Of a stretch of DNA of 64,000 bases, positions 35,679 to 45,509 are shown piece after piece; the first letter of the stretch is position 1; each line of letters begins with the position of its first letter. The DNA is from Collinsella aerofaciens (GTDB lineage: Bacteria > Actinomycetota > Coriobacteriia > Coriobacteriales > Coriobacteriaceae): assembly GCF_009876115.1 (NCBI RefSeq), contig NZ_WWSY01000021.1:1-64000 (forward strand). The letters are read 5' to 3'. The position numbers and the translations under genes are program-made. Under the pieces are notes generated by a model that did no database searches, was not told the origin of the DNA, and saw nothing but the letters and a program-made list of their open reading frames with translations.

Positions 35679-35791
35679 GTCATTGGGTGTTCCTATAGTT
35701 TTGTCAACCGTCGGGGCTACTCCCGGTAGGGCACCCGGTCGCGCATCACGGCGTATATCGCCCTGAGCCGCTTCCTCGCGACGGCCTTGAG
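35679..35791 (-). repeat. Left copy of 113-bp inverted repeat (IS110 end)
   Basis: Identical, in inverted orientation, to 37235-37347. It contains the last 25 codons of an IS110-type transposase on the minus strand plus 38 bp of flank beginning GTCATTGGGTGTTC. Confidence 0.9.
35717..35791 (-). pseudogene. IS110 transposase, C-terminal fragment (left)
   Basis: Encodes KAVARKRLRAIYAVMRD and six more codons to TAG at 35717-35719. Only the extreme C-terminus remains, cut by the IS3 element at 35792. Confidence 0.8.
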
Positions 35792-35805
35792 TGGATTGGC
35801 AACAC

Positions 35806-36696
35806 CTATTTGGACGATTCCGGGAGGGACAGCCCCGCCTCCCTGAACTCGACCGGAGACATGTAGCCCAGCGTCGAGTGGATCCTGAAGTTGTTGTACC
35901 AGTGCACGTAGTCCGAGAGCTTGGCCCGGAGCTCGCGCGTCGTGCCGAACGTCTCGCGGTGGACGAGCTCGGCCTTCAGTATCCTGTTGGTCGACTCGTC
36001 GACGGCGTTGTCGTAGGGGCAGCCCTTGGCCGACAGCGACCTCTCAATGCCGAAGGCCTCGAGCATCAGGTCGATCTCGGCGTTGTCGAACTCGCTGCCG
36101 CGGTCCGTGTGGAAGACCTCGATGTCCGAGATGGGGAAGGAGAGCGTCGCGAACGCCGACTTGACCAGCCGGGCGTCCTTCCTGGGCCCGGCGGAGTGGC
36201 CGACGATCTCCCTGTTGTAGAGGTCGACGAGCAGGCAGACGTAGTTCCACGAGGCCCCGACGCGCACGTAGGTCAGGTCGCTGCATATATGGGTGCGCGG
36301 CGCCCTGCCGCCGAAGCCGCGCGCGACGACGTTGGGCACGTCGGCCTCGTTGACCGCCCCGGGGTGCACCTTGAACCTCTTCCTGCCGTATGCGCTGACC
36401 AGGCCGTTCTCCCTCATGATGCGGCAGACCCGGCGCCGGCTGACGGTGACGCCCGACCTCTCGAGCGACGCCTTTATCTTGCGCGAGCCGTACCGGCCCT
36501 TGCTGGCGGCGTGGGCCGCGACCACGGCCGGCGCGGCGGGGTCCGGCGCGGCGGGCCGGTCGGCCCGCGAGCGCATGGAGTAGTACGTCGACCTCGCGAC
36601 GCCGAGGAGCCTGCACTGCGCTGATATGGGGTAGCGGCCCTCGTTGGCCGCTATGGCCCTCACTTTCGAGCGTATATCAGCGCCGCTTGTTTTAAG
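35806..36696 (-). CDS. IS3-family transposase OrfB (via -1 frameshift)
   Basis: About 296 codons. The DDE catalytic residues are intact: Asp in HICSDLTYVRV, Asp in FHTDRGSEFDN, and Glu in DNAVDESTNRILKAEL. The upstream part has the IS3 OrfB HTH_21-like region with GRYGSRKIKASLERSG. Read from OrfA by -1 slippage at CTTAAAA (36690-36696): the 0 frame reads TTA AAA and the -1 frame CTT AAA, so both pairings are kept. The subgroup differs clearly from the IS at 7890. Confidence 0.88.
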   Translation of the reverse strand, partial: LKTSGADIRSKVRAIAANEGRYPISAQCRLLGVARSTYYSMRSRADRPAAPDPAAPAVVAAHAASKGRYGSRKIKASLERSGVTVSRRRVCRIMRENGLVSAYGRKRFKVHPGAVNEADVPNVVARGFGGRAPRTHICSDLTYVRVGASWNYVCLLVDLYNREIVGHSAGPRKDARLVKSAFATLSFPISDIEVFHTDRGSEFDNAEIDLMLEAFGIERSLSAKGCPYDNAVDESTNRILKAELVHRETFGTTRELRAKLSDYVHWYNNFRIHSTLGYMSPVEFREAGLSLPESSK

Positions 36697-36947
36697 ACGT
36701 CGACCTCCATCCGGAGCCTGCGGTTCTCGCGCTCGAGCTCCAGGATCCGGTTCTGCTCGGGCGTGCGGTTGTCCGCGGCGCGCGGCGAGCCGGTCGCGTT
36801 TATCGACTTGATCCACCTCTCCACGGTGCTCTTGCCGAGGTCGTACTCGTCCATGATCTCGCGCTTGGGCTTGCCGGCGTTGTAGAGGTCGACTATCTGC
36901 CTCTTGAACTCGTCGGTGAAATGCCTCGGGTGCCTGGGGTCCCTCAT
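36660..36947 (-). CDS. IS3-family transposase OrfA
   Basis: 95 aa. A helix-turn-helix (FTDEFKRQIVDLYNAGKPKR, then DLGKSTVERWI) and a leucine-rich coiled coil (NRILELERENRRLRMEVDVL) typical of IS3 OrfA. GGAGGG precedes ATG 36947; the longer open frame runs into the terminal repeat. Confidence 0.88.
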   Translation of the reverse strand: MRDPRHPRHFTDEFKRQIVDLYNAGKPKREIMDEYDLGKSTVERWIKSINATGSPRAADNRTPEQNRILELERENRRLRMEVDVLKQAALIYARK

Positions 36948-37009
36948 ATACGGCCCTCCCGTCTCCTGCGCCCCTCCCGGAACTGTCCACATCAGTGTAG
37001 CCAATCCAC

Positions 37010-37309
37010 ATCGGGAGGTTCCCGGACCACGACCACCTGGCCTCGTACTGCGGCATAGCCCCGAGGGTGAGGAGCTCCGGCACGTCGGTGAGGTCGGTCA
37101 GGGCGTCCAGGCGCGGCGACGCGAGGCTCAAGTCCCTGCTGATCTTCTCGTGCAACAGCCTGGTGAGGTCCTCGGGGCGCTACGGCGAGTACTACCGGGC
37201 CTGCAGGGCGCGGGGCATGGGGCACGGGCGGGCGCTCAAGGCCGTCGCGAGGAAGCGGCTCAGGGCGATATACGCCGTGATGCGCGACCGGGTGCCCTAC
37301 CGGGAGTAG
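37010..37309 (+). pseudogene. IS110-family transposase, C-terminal 99 codons (right)
   Basis: The reading frame starts at the IS3 boundary with IGRFPDHDHLASYCGIAPR and continues through LKSLLIFSCNSLVR to KAVARKRLRAIYAVMRDR and TAG. This is the transposase_20 domain of IS110 recombinases. The N-terminal DEDD catalytic half is missing and is not found on the other side of the IS3 element, so the gene is dead. Confidence 0.88.
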
Positions 37310-37347
37310 CCCCGACGGTTGACAAAACTATAGGAACACCCAATGAC
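37235..37347 (+). repeat. Right copy of 113-bp inverted repeat (IS110 end)
   Basis: Exact inverted match to 35679-35791. Its outer end lies 10 bp from the stop codon of the FtsX gene. Confidence 0.9.
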
Positions 37348-37357
37348 CAATAAGGGG

Positions 37358-40024
37358 TTACTCCTGCACTTTGAGGGCCTCGGCCAGGCTCACACGCTTG
37401 ATGGAGCGCGTGTGCAGCAGTGCCACGACCAGGTAGGTTGCAAAGCCGATGCCAACACATGCCGCCATGGACCAAGCGGGCACGTAGATCTCGATATTGC
37501 CGTTGTAGGCAAGCAGCATCGATCGGAAGACAGCCGTGAGCGAGCCGATGATCACGGGCAGGCTCAGCACGAGCGACACCGCCACGCACAACGTGATCGA
37601 GCGGATGTACAGATGCGAGATCTCGCTATCGCGATAGCCAAAGACTTTCATGTAGCTGATCGAACGGGCACTGTGGTCGATCACAGCCTTGGTCAGCAGG
37701 TACATAAACAGCAGGAAGATAAACACCGCGAGCCCGACCATCATGCCGATCATTTTGCTCATCATGCCGATGAACTGGTCACCCACGGCGCGCATGTCGT
37801 CGGGCGTGGTGTCGCCGGCAAAGTAACGGGCATCGAGGTCGAGCTTCTCGTCGCTCACATAGCCGTTAAAGTAGGCGGCATCGTTGCCGAACAGCTCGTT
37901 AAAGTCGTCGATGCTCATATAGACATTCATATCCGACTTAGAGCCCCAGGTGGCGTCCTTGCCCGTGTACTCCAGCGAATAGTCCTTGCCCTCGCACTTG
38001 TCGCCGAGCGTGACCTTCTGCCCCTCGCTCCAGCCAAACTTGTCGAGCAAGCCACCGCCAAAGACAACGCGCCCATCGCCGACGTTGAGATCTTTCCAAT
38101 AGCGCGAGTTGGGCGAGATGCCGTAGACGGAAATCGTCTCCTGCCCATTACCATCGCCGCGGTCGTATTGCAGCTGGTAAACGGCGTATTTCTCGGTCTG
38201 CGCAATCTTGTCTGCACCGTTATCGGTCGTGTTAACCGGGTGAATGTCGTCGTTGTCAGTGTCGATCTTAGAGGCCTTGTCGATCAGGTCGATAGCCTCG
38301 TCGCGGTCGCAGCCGAGGGCATCGGCAAGGTCATCGAGGCGCGCATAAAGCGCATCCTTCTTGTCCTGGACGTTTGCAAGCGCACCCTGCGCCGCGGCCA
38401 GGCTCTCGGCAGACGGAGCGCTGGTCGCGGCATCGGCTGCCGCCTGCGCTGCATCGGCCGCGTCGTCAAGCTCGTCATCGGCATCCTGAGCGGCAGAAAG
38501 CAGTGCGCCGTCAACCGACTGCAAACGCTCGAGTGCCGACCACTGCTCGCGCTCCTCGGCGGTGCCCTCGAGTTCCAGCGGGGCCTTGAGCGTGTACTGG
38601 TGCTCGGCGACCAGGCTTGTCTCGAGGTTGTCCGCGTAGTGCGTCATCGTGGGCAGAATCGCCAGGCCAAAGAGCAGCAGCAGCGAGGCAAACGCAATGC
38701 CCACGAAAAGCGTGGCGAAGTTGCCCAGGTTGCGCAGGAAGATACGCAGGCGGAAGCGGGAAACAAAGCCCATGCGCTCCGGCAGCTGCAGGCCACGCTT
38801 GGTTCCCGACTTGCCGCTCGCTTCGTGACGAAGGAACTGCAACGGCGTCTTGCCCATTTTGCGAAGCAGACCCACCAGCGTGATGAGGATGAGCGCGGCG
38901 ACGGGAACCACGGCGCACTTCACAAAGATCTCCCAGCTCCAGTACACCTGGAAGGGCGGCAGGCTGTACGAGCCGTAATAGAGGCCGCGCATGGGCTCGG
39001 TAAAGAACGCAACGCCGAGCGCGGTGCCCAACAGCGCCGCGAGCATGCCCACGATGGCGGGAAGCGCGAGGTAGTGCAGTACGATCTCGCGACGGCGATA
39101 GCCGCTGGCGAGCAGTGTGCCGATGATGGCGCTCTCCTCCTCGATGGTGGCGTCGGTAAGGACCACAAAGACGAACGCCATGATCACGATGATGATGTCG
39201 AGCAGCGTCATCCACATCATGGAGTCGCCGTCCACGTCATCGCGCGCATAGCCAATGCCCTGATTGGAATCAGCATCGATCAGATCGTCCACGCGCGCAT
39301 CGGCATCGGTCAGTACCTCGACCATATCCTGCTCCGCATCGATGCGATCCGCGGTGGGGAGGTCGCGATCGGTAAAGGTAAAGGAGTACGTGTAGGCAGG
39401 CGCGCCGCCGGCATCCTCGAGCGCGGCAAAGCCGGCGTCGGTGACCTCGGCCACGCCATAGGTGATGGTGTTCACCGTAAAGTCCGAATTGTTGAGGAAC
39501 AGCGCCTGGCTATCGGGCTGGGTCATGATGCCGCAGATGGTGTAGGTGCGACCCTCGAGCTCGACTTTATCGCCCACGGACAGGTTGTTATTGGTGGCAA
39601 AGACACGGTCGATGGCCACCTCGTCGTCCGCCTTGGGCTCCCTGCCCTCACAGTAGGACGCGATATCGACCTTGGTGCGGTGCGCATAGGTGCGCAGCGT
39701 GCGCTTGGTGCCGTCGTCGCCGGCGGTCTTTTTGATGATGGCGTCGATGGAAAAATTCTTGTAGAGCGTGACGCCGCCGACGTCGTCGGCCGCGTCCTCG
39801 GCGGCCTTGAGCTGGTCTTTGGTGACCTCGAAGGAGGTGGTCACGCGGCCGTCCTCAATCGTGTACGCATCGCGCATGTCGTCGATAAGGCAGCCGATGG
39901 AATGCGCTGCGAGCAAAAAGCCCGAGGTGAGAGCGATGCTTCCGCACATAAGCAAAAAGATGCCCAGGTACTTGCCGATATTGCGGCGCAGCTCGCGCGG
40001 GAGACGTTTTGCGAGAGGTGTCAT
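37358..40024 (-). CDS. ABC transporter permease, FtsX/MacB type
   Basis: 888 aa. An N-terminal helix (about 17-38), a large extracytoplasmic domain, a first FtsX core (about residues 255-375, TIEEESAIIGTLLASGYRRR), a long Ala/Asp-rich predicted coiled coil (about 475-560), a second extracytoplasmic domain and a final FtsX core with three helices ending RVSLAEALKVQE. The size and two FtsX repeats indicate a complete permease working as a dimer with the ATPase encoded just upstream (eight-base gap). It is probably an efflux or lipoprotein/peptide-handling system of Gram-positive type. ATG 40024 follows GGTAGGCGG. IS debris lies 10 bp after the stop. Confidence 0.88.
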   Translation of the reverse strand: MTPLAKRLPRELRRNIGKYLGIFLLMCGSIALTSGFLLAAHSIGCLIDDMRDAYTIEDGRVTTSFEVTKDQLKAAEDAADDVGGVTLYKNFSIDAIIKKTAGDDGTKRTLRTYAHRTKVDIASYCEGREPKADDEVAIDRVFATNNNLSVGDKVELEGRTYTICGIMTQPDSQALFLNNSDFTVNTITYGVAEVTDAGFAALEDAGGAPAYTYSFTFTDRDLPTADRIDAEQDMVEVLTDADARVDDLIDADSNQGIGYARDDVDGDSMMWMTLLDIIIVIMAFVFVVLTDATIEEESAIIGTLLASGYRRREIVLHYLALPAIVGMLAALLGTALGVAFFTEPMRGLYYGSYSLPPFQVYWSWEIFVKCAVVPVAALILITLVGLLRKMGKTPLQFLRHEASGKSGTKRGLQLPERMGFVSRFRLRIFLRNLGNFATLFVGIAFASLLLLFGLAILPTMTHYADNLETSLVAEHQYTLKAPLELEGTAEEREQWSALERLQSVDGALLSAAQDADDELDDAADAAQAAADAATSAPSAESLAAAQGALANVQDKKDALYARLDDLADALGCDRDEAIDLIDKASKIDTDNDDIHPVNTTDNGADKIAQTEKYAVYQLQYDRGDGNGQETISVYGISPNSRYWKDLNVGDGRVVFGGGLLDKFGWSEGQKVTLGDKCEGKDYSLEYTGKDATWGSKSDMNVYMSIDDFNELFGNDAAYFNGYVSDEKLDLDARYFAGDTTPDDMRAVGDQFIGMMSKMIGMMVGLAVFIFLLFMYLLTKAVIDHSARSISYMKVFGYRDSEISHLYIRSITLCVAVSLVLSLPVIIGSLTAVFRSMLLAYNGNIEIYVPAWSMAACVGIGFATYLVVALLHTRSIKRVSLAEALKVQE

Positions 40025-40032
40025 GGCGCCGC

Positions 40033-40746
<714 letters not shown>

Positions 40747-40839
40747 GGTATCCCCCGTTGTTAGCCTCGTACTACTTTATGAACGTAATAGTAAACCTTG
40801 GCGAACTATTTTGGGGCGAGGCCTAGGATTTATTTCAGA

Positions 40840-42045
40840 CTAAGCGCGGGATTTGGCGCGTGAGAGGGCCAGGCCTACGGCGGCAATGGCGGCGGCGAAG
40901 AGCACGGTGACGCCCAGGTCGCAAGCGATGTCACCCAACACGGTGGACGTCAGATCCGAAGCGAGCGCCTTGCCAATCGCGTCGTTCACCCAATACGTCG
41001 GCACAAAGTGCGCCACCGTCTGCACGGCCGAGCCCATCAGCGACAGCGGCATCCAAGCGCCGCCCAAAAACGTCATGAGCATGCCAAGCAGGTTGCCCAC
41101 ACCGTTAAGCAGCTCCTCGCGCGCACCCAGGCTCGACAGCGCAAAGCCAACGGCCAGAGGCGTGCACGCCAGGGCAAACGTCGCCGCCAGCGCCAGGCAC
41201 ACACGACCCACGCCGACCTCGGCAACCGCGCCGGCAAAGCCCACGACGCCCATCATGCTCGACACGAACCAGATGCAGACGGTGAGCACGGCGGCGGCCG
41301 CAAACACGGCAAGCGAGCGCTGGCGCTCGGAGACCGGGCCGGCCTCCATGCGGCGCACACGCTCGGGCTCGTTCATGCCCGAGAACACCAGTCCCACCGA
41401 CACGATGACCGACGAGATGATCGCGTACGCGCCAAAGTTAAAGTACGACTCGAGCGTGGCGGCGGCAGTCGAGTCGACCTTGACCTGCTCGATCTCGACC
41501 TTGGCGCGCTTCGCGGCCGCATGTTCAGCGGCCTTGGCAACGTCGCCGTTAGAAGCAGCGGGCTCAAGCGCCGCCGCAGCGCCCGCGAGCGAGATCCAGC
41601 GCGAGGCCTCGGCAGACGAAAGCGCCGCCGCCATGGTGCCAGCACCGTAGGTCACATCGAGCTTGGGCAGGGACTCCCCCGCGCGGGCGGCTGCAACAAG
41701 ATCGCCCTCAAACCCCTCCGGGATAAAGAACACGCAGTCGGCGCTACCTTTGGCGCTGTTGCTCTTGGAGAGCGCGTCCGCAAGGTCGTAGGTGTCGTCG
41801 CCGACGCCCGTGACCAGCTCAAAGCGCGAACCCAGATGCTTGGTAAGCGCACGCGAAAGGTCGCTGTCGTCGCGGTCGACCACAATCACGTTGGCATCGT
41901 AGGGCTTGTACTCGGTGAGCTGCGACGAGTTCCAGCTCACCGATGCCGCGATGAATACGCCCATCAGCGAAATGAACACCGTGTAGATAAGCAGGTAGAA
42001 CGGGTGCGCGAGCGCCATGCGAAGCGCGGTCTTAAAGGTGCTCAT
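40840..42045 (-). CDS. ABC-2 type permease (second subunit)
   Basis: 401 aa. One N-terminal helix (about 12-35), a 180-residue extracytoplasmic region, then five C-terminal helices including VGNLLGMLMTFLGGAWMPLS and HFVPTYWVNDAIGKAL, as in YhgE/ABC-2 exporters. It overlaps the upstream permease gene by 14 bases. ATG 42045 follows GGAAGGAG. With the neighbouring permease and ATPase it should form a heteromeric exporter, perhaps for a drug or antimicrobial peptide. Confidence 0.85.
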   Translation of the reverse strand: MSTFKTALRMALAHPFYLLIYTVFISLMGVFIAASVSWNSSQLTEYKPYDANVIVVDRDDSDLSRALTKHLGSRFELVTGVGDDTYDLADALSKSNSAKGSADCVFFIPEGFEGDLVAAARAGESLPKLDVTYGAGTMAAALSSAEASRWISLAGAAAALEPAASNGDVAKAAEHAAAKRAKVEIEQVKVDSTAAATLESYFNFGAYAIISSVIVSVGLVFSGMNEPERVRRMEAGPVSERQRSLAVFAAAAVLTVCIWFVSSMMGVVGFAGAVAEVGVGRVCLALAATFALACTPLAVGFALSSLGAREELLNGVGNLLGMLMTFLGGAWMPLSLMGSAVQTVAHFVPTYWVNDAIGKALASDLTSTVLGDIACDLGVTVLFAAAIAAVGLALSRAKSRA

Positions 42046-43219
42046 AGCGGCTCCTTCCAAAGATCAGCGTGGCGGCGGCAACGAACAGCAGCGCCATAAG
42101 GACCAGTGCGCCGGCGCGAACGGCAAAGGGGCCCAGGTCCTCAAAGAAATACAGGCGGTTGAACATGTCGCAGATAAGCTTGACGGGGTTGAGCCAGCAC
42201 TCGGCCGGGCAGGCGCGGGCGACGTCGTCGGCAAGCGCCATCGCCGGCTCGCCGTAGAGGCCGGCGAACAGGGCGCACGTGGTAGCAAAGCCCGTAAGGA
42301 TGCCGGACTTGGACGCCTTGCCGCCCTTAACGGGAAGCGTACCCACAAAGAGCCCCAGGCCCGTGGCGGCAAGCGCGGAAGCGGCGCCGCCCACCAGACA
42401 CAGCCCCTCGCGCCCGCCAAAGTCGACGCCCACGACCAGGCGCACGTAGCCGATTGCGATCGCCATCGAGGCGAAGGAAACCAGCCACGAGCCGACAAAG
42501 ATGCCGGCCAGCGACGCCGTCTTGGAAAGACCGCCCACGCAGCGACGCGCGCCAAGGCCCGACAGATTGGGCTGCAAATCGACGACGCTCAAGGCGGCAA
42601 ACTCGGCAGACATCATCGCGACCAGGCCAAAAAGCGCGTAATAGTAGATGACCGTGCCGTCGGGCGTGGTGCGCGTAAGGCTCACGCGACGGGTGCCGCC
42701 CTCGAGCGACAGGGCGCGCGCAACCGCCTCGGGGTCGGCAAGTGCCGCCGGGTTGTCCTGGGCAATCTGGGACATGAGCTCGGCATTTTGTGTATACGAG
42801 CTTGCCACCGTCTCCAGGATGCTGCGATCGGTGAGCACCGATGATGCGCGCGAGCTGTCGTAGCTCGATAGCAGTGTGAGCTTGGGTACGCCTGCGTCGT
42901 CGACCGTATAGATGCCCGCGACCTCGCCAGCCTTAAGCGCACGGTTCGCATCGGCTGCGTCGTCGCACTCGTGAATCTCGAGCAGCTGATCGTCGCCCTC
43001 CTCGCCGAGCGACGTCGCCACGTCCTTAAAGGTCGAAGCGTCCCAGGCTTCGTCAGCGACAACGGCCACCGGCACCGGATCGACCGTGCCGTCGGAGCTC
43101 AGATTCGCAAACATAAACATGAACATCGTGGAAAGCGCGATGGGAAAGAGAGCACCCCAGACCCACGTGCTCGGCCGGCGCAGCAGCGCCTTGACCGTGG
43201 TGATGATGGTGTTGAACAT
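42032..43219 (-). CDS. ABC-2 type permease (first subunit)
   Basis: 395 aa. Same architecture as the other permease: an N-terminal helix ALFPIALSTMFMFMF, an extracytoplasmic domain, then five or six helices with YYYALFGLVAMMSAEFAAL and AECWLNPVKLICDMFNRLYF. The stop overlaps the start of the second permease, and the start is nine bases after the ATPase stop, so the three genes are tightly coupled. Confidence 0.85.
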   Translation of the reverse strand: MFNTIITTVKALLRRPSTWVWGALFPIALSTMFMFMFANLSSDGTVDPVPVAVVADEAWDASTFKDVATSLGEEGDDQLLEIHECDDAADANRALKAGEVAGIYTVDDAGVPKLTLLSSYDSSRASSVLTDRSILETVASSYTQNAELMSQIAQDNPAALADPEAVARALSLEGGTRRVSLTRTTPDGTVIYYYALFGLVAMMSAEFAALSVVDLQPNLSGLGARRCVGGLSKTASLAGIFVGSWLVSFASMAIAIGYVRLVVGVDFGGREGLCLVGGAASALAATGLGLFVGTLPVKGGKASKSGILTGFATTCALFAGLYGEPAMALADDVARACPAECWLNPVKLICDMFNRLYFFEDLGPFAVRAGALVLMALLFVAAATLIFGRSRYEHL

Positions 43220-43228
43220 GGCCGCCCC

Positions 43229-44167
43229 CTAGTCGCGCAGCTCGCGGCCGGTGATCTCGAGAAACACGTCGTTGAGGGTCGGCGGCTCGCTCCACACGCG
43301 GCCGAGCGCCACGTCGGCGGCGCGCAGCGTGTCGAGGATGTCGACCAGGTTGTGCGGGCTCGCTTCGCAGGTGCAGACGAGCTCGCCGCCGGACAGCTCG
43401 ACCGAAAGCACGTGCTCGAGGGCGCGCAGTCGCTCGACCGTAGCGGGCTCGACGGCGCCGACCTCGACGGTCACGCGCTCGCCCATCTGAATCATGCGCT
43501 TGAGCTCGTCGTTGGTGCCCTGCGCCAGCACGCGGCCGCCGTCCATGATCATGATGCGGCTGCAAATCTGCTCGACTTCCTCCATGTAATGGCTGGTATA
43601 CACCACCGTGGCGCCCTCGTCGCGCAGGCGGCAGATGCCCTTCAGGATGGCGTTGCGGCTCTGTGGGTCGACCGCCACCGTGGGCTCGTCAAAAAAGATG
43701 AGCTCGGGCTTGTGCGCGATGCCGCAGGCAATGTTGAGGCGGCGGGCCAGGCCGCCCGAGAGCTTACCGGGGCGGAACTTGGCAAAGTCGCCCAGGCCGA
43801 CAAAGTCGATCGCCTCGTCCACCAGCGCACGGCGGCGCTTGCGGTCGCTAACGTAAAGGCTGCAGAAATAGTCGATGTTCTCGCGCACCGTAAGCTCGTC
43901 GAACACCGCCACCTGCTGCGGCACTACACCGATGCGGCGCTTGAGGTCGTAGCGGGTGGGTGTCATGGGCTCGCCGAACAGCTCAATGGCGCCTTTGTCG
44001 TAGGCAAGCAGCTGCAGAATACAGTTGATGGACGTGGTCTTGCCCGAGCCGTTGGGGCCCAGCAGGCCAAAGATCTCGCCGGGGGCGATGCTCAGGTTAA
44101 AGTGGTCGAGCGCAATAAGGTCGTCGTAGCGCTTGACGAGGTTTTCGACGTGGGCGATGTCTGTCAT
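43229..44167 (-). CDS. ABC-2 exporter ATP-binding protein
   Basis: 312 aa. Walker A GPNGSGKTT, Q-loop VVPQQ, signature KLSGGLARR, Walker B LIFFDEPTVAVD, H-loop TSHYMEE, plus a C-terminal extension of about 90 residues common in DrrA/CcmA-type exporters. It powers the two permeases encoded after it. The divergent neighbour is a sensor kinase, a usual arrangement for exporters induced by their substrate. Confidence 0.9.
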   Translation of the reverse strand: MTDIAHVENLVKRYDDLIALDHFNLSIAPGEIFGLLGPNGSGKTTSINCILQLLAYDKGAIELFGEPMTPTRYDLKRRIGVVPQQVAVFDELTVRENIDYFCSLYVSDRKRRRALVDEAIDFVGLGDFAKFRPGKLSGGLARRLNIACGIAHKPELIFFDEPTVAVDPQSRNAILKGICRLRDEGATVVYTSHYMEEVEQICSRIMIMDGGRVLAQGTNDELKRMIQMGERVTVEVGAVEPATVERLRALEHVLSVELSGGELVCTCEASPHNLVDILDTLRAADVALGRVWSEPPTLNDVFLEITGRELRD

Positions 44168-44351
44168 GAGGCGGCCCTTCTGTTGCTTGCGGCCCGGTAC
44201 GATTGCATCATCGCAGGAGCCGCCGGCGCGCGCCAGTGAGCTTTGTCACAAGTGCGGGGCTTGGTCGCGTGGCCCGCCGGCGCCCCGCTTTGCCGCGCGG
44301 GAGGAATGTCACGGTTGCGTAGGCGGCGCCTCCCCCGCGCGCAGCATCGCG

Positions 44352-44357
44352 TACAAT
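44352..44357 (+). promoter_or_regulatory. Possible -10 of a leaderless kinase mRNA
   Basis: TACAAT ends seven bases before the ATG of the sensor kinase gene, and no ribosome site is visible. If used, transcription would start at or beside the start codon. No good -35 is seen. Confidence 0.35.
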
Positions 44358-44363
44358 ACCCGC

Positions 44364-45509
44364 ATGAACAGGCTTTTCGACAAATCGATCGTGCTGGCGT
44401 GCTGCATTGCGGCCGCTATGGGCCTTGCTGTGGACGCTCGCCTGGTCGCGGCGTTTTGCCTTGGTGTTATTGCCACCTCGCTGGCCGAGGTCGCACAGGA
44501 AGAACGCGCCCGGCGCACAAGCGAGGCCGCGAGCTACGCTTACATCATCGCGGCTGTCTTCGTGCCGCCGTTTGTGCCGTTTGTGCCTCTCGCCCTCTAT
44601 GACATCGCGCGGCGCGTGCGCCGTGAGCACGCCTGGGTCGCGCTGGGCATTGGCTCCGCCCTTGCCTTTGCGCTCGTCGCGGACCTTCGCGCCGACGCGC
44701 TCACCGCCCGAACGCTCCTGCTGACCGCCATCCTTTCGGTTGCCGCCACCTTGCTATCGCTACGCACCGCCCAGTTGGAGCGCGAGCAGCAGCGCATGCG
44801 CCGCACCCGCGACGAGCTGCAGGAACGAGCCCTCGTGCTCGAGGCGCGCAATCGCGATCTTGCCGATCGCCAGGACTACGAAGTCGAGCTTGCGACACTC
44901 GCCGAACGCGCCCGCATCGCGCGCGAGATCCACGATAACGTCGGGCACCAGCTCACGCGCGCCTCACTGCAGGCCGAAGCCCTGCGCGTGGTCCACGCCG
45001 ACGAGCCCAGCGTCGCCGCCGATTTCGCCGACGTTAAACGCACGGTTGACGAGGCACTCCAGCTTGTGCGCACCAGCGTCCACGCGCTCAACGACAATGC
45101 CGTCGACCTTTCCGTGCAACTCGAACGCATTGTTGAAGGCGCGCGCTCGGACGGCGGCCCGCAGATTGAGCTTGAAGTTTTGGCCGAACATGCGCCCGCA
45201 AACGTCGCCAACTGCTTTGCGGCGGTCCTGCGCGAGGCGCTCTCCAACACCATGCGCCACGCTTGCGCCCATGCTGTCACCGTACGATGCATGGAGCATC
45301 CGTCGTTTTACCAGCTCATCGTTACCGACGATGGCGCGGGCGGGGTCCAAGCAAACGATCGCGGCGCCGCGGAGGGCATGGGGCTCGCCTCCATGCGCGA
45401 GCGCATCGAGGCGCTTGGCGGCACCTTCACCGCCGGCCCGCGCGCCGGCGCCGGCGGCTGGCGCGTGTTCGCCACCGTTCCCAAACAGCAAGGAGATGAG
45501 GGCCGATGA
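44364..45509 (+). CDS. NarL-type sensor histidine kinase
   Basis: 381 aa. Four or five hydrophobic helices in residues 5-132 with very short loops, so it probably senses a membrane-embedded or envelope signal. A coiled coil (136-170), the HisKA_3 dimerisation domain with phospho-acceptor His190 in ERARIAREIHDN, and a HATPase domain with the N box in VLREALSNTMRH and G boxes DDGAGG and GMGLASMRERIE. It partners with the response regulator, whose start overlaps its stop (ATGA). Divergent from the ABC-2 exporter operon, which it may control. Confidence 0.88.
   Translation: MNRLFDKSIVLACCIAAAMGLAVDARLVAAFCLGVIATSLAEVAQEERARRTSEAASYAYIIAAVFVPPFVPFVPLALYDIARRVRREHAWVALGIGSALAFALVADLRADALTARTLLLTAILSVAATLLSLRTAQLEREQQRMRRTRDELQERALVLEARNRDLADRQDYEVELATLAERARIAREIHDNVGHQLTRASLQAEALRVVHADEPSVAADFADVKRTVDEALQLVRTSVHALNDNAVDLSVQLERIVEGARSDGGPQIELEVLAEHAPANVANCFAAVLREALSNTMRHACAHAVTVRCMEHPSFYQLIVTDDGAGGVQANDRGAAEGMGLASMRERIEALGGTFTAGPRAGAGGWRVFATVPKQQGDEGR

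Larger units (their letters stand above)
35792..37008 (-). mobile_element. IS3-family element between IS110 fragments
   Basis: 1217 bp. Terminal inverted repeats share TGGATTGGC, ACAC, TGGAC and TTCCGGGAGGG blocks (35792-35828 and 36972-37008). It holds orfA and orfB with a frameshift site. No matching target duplication is visible (left flank TTGAG, right flank CATCG), which fits a rearrangement after insertion. Confidence 0.9.
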
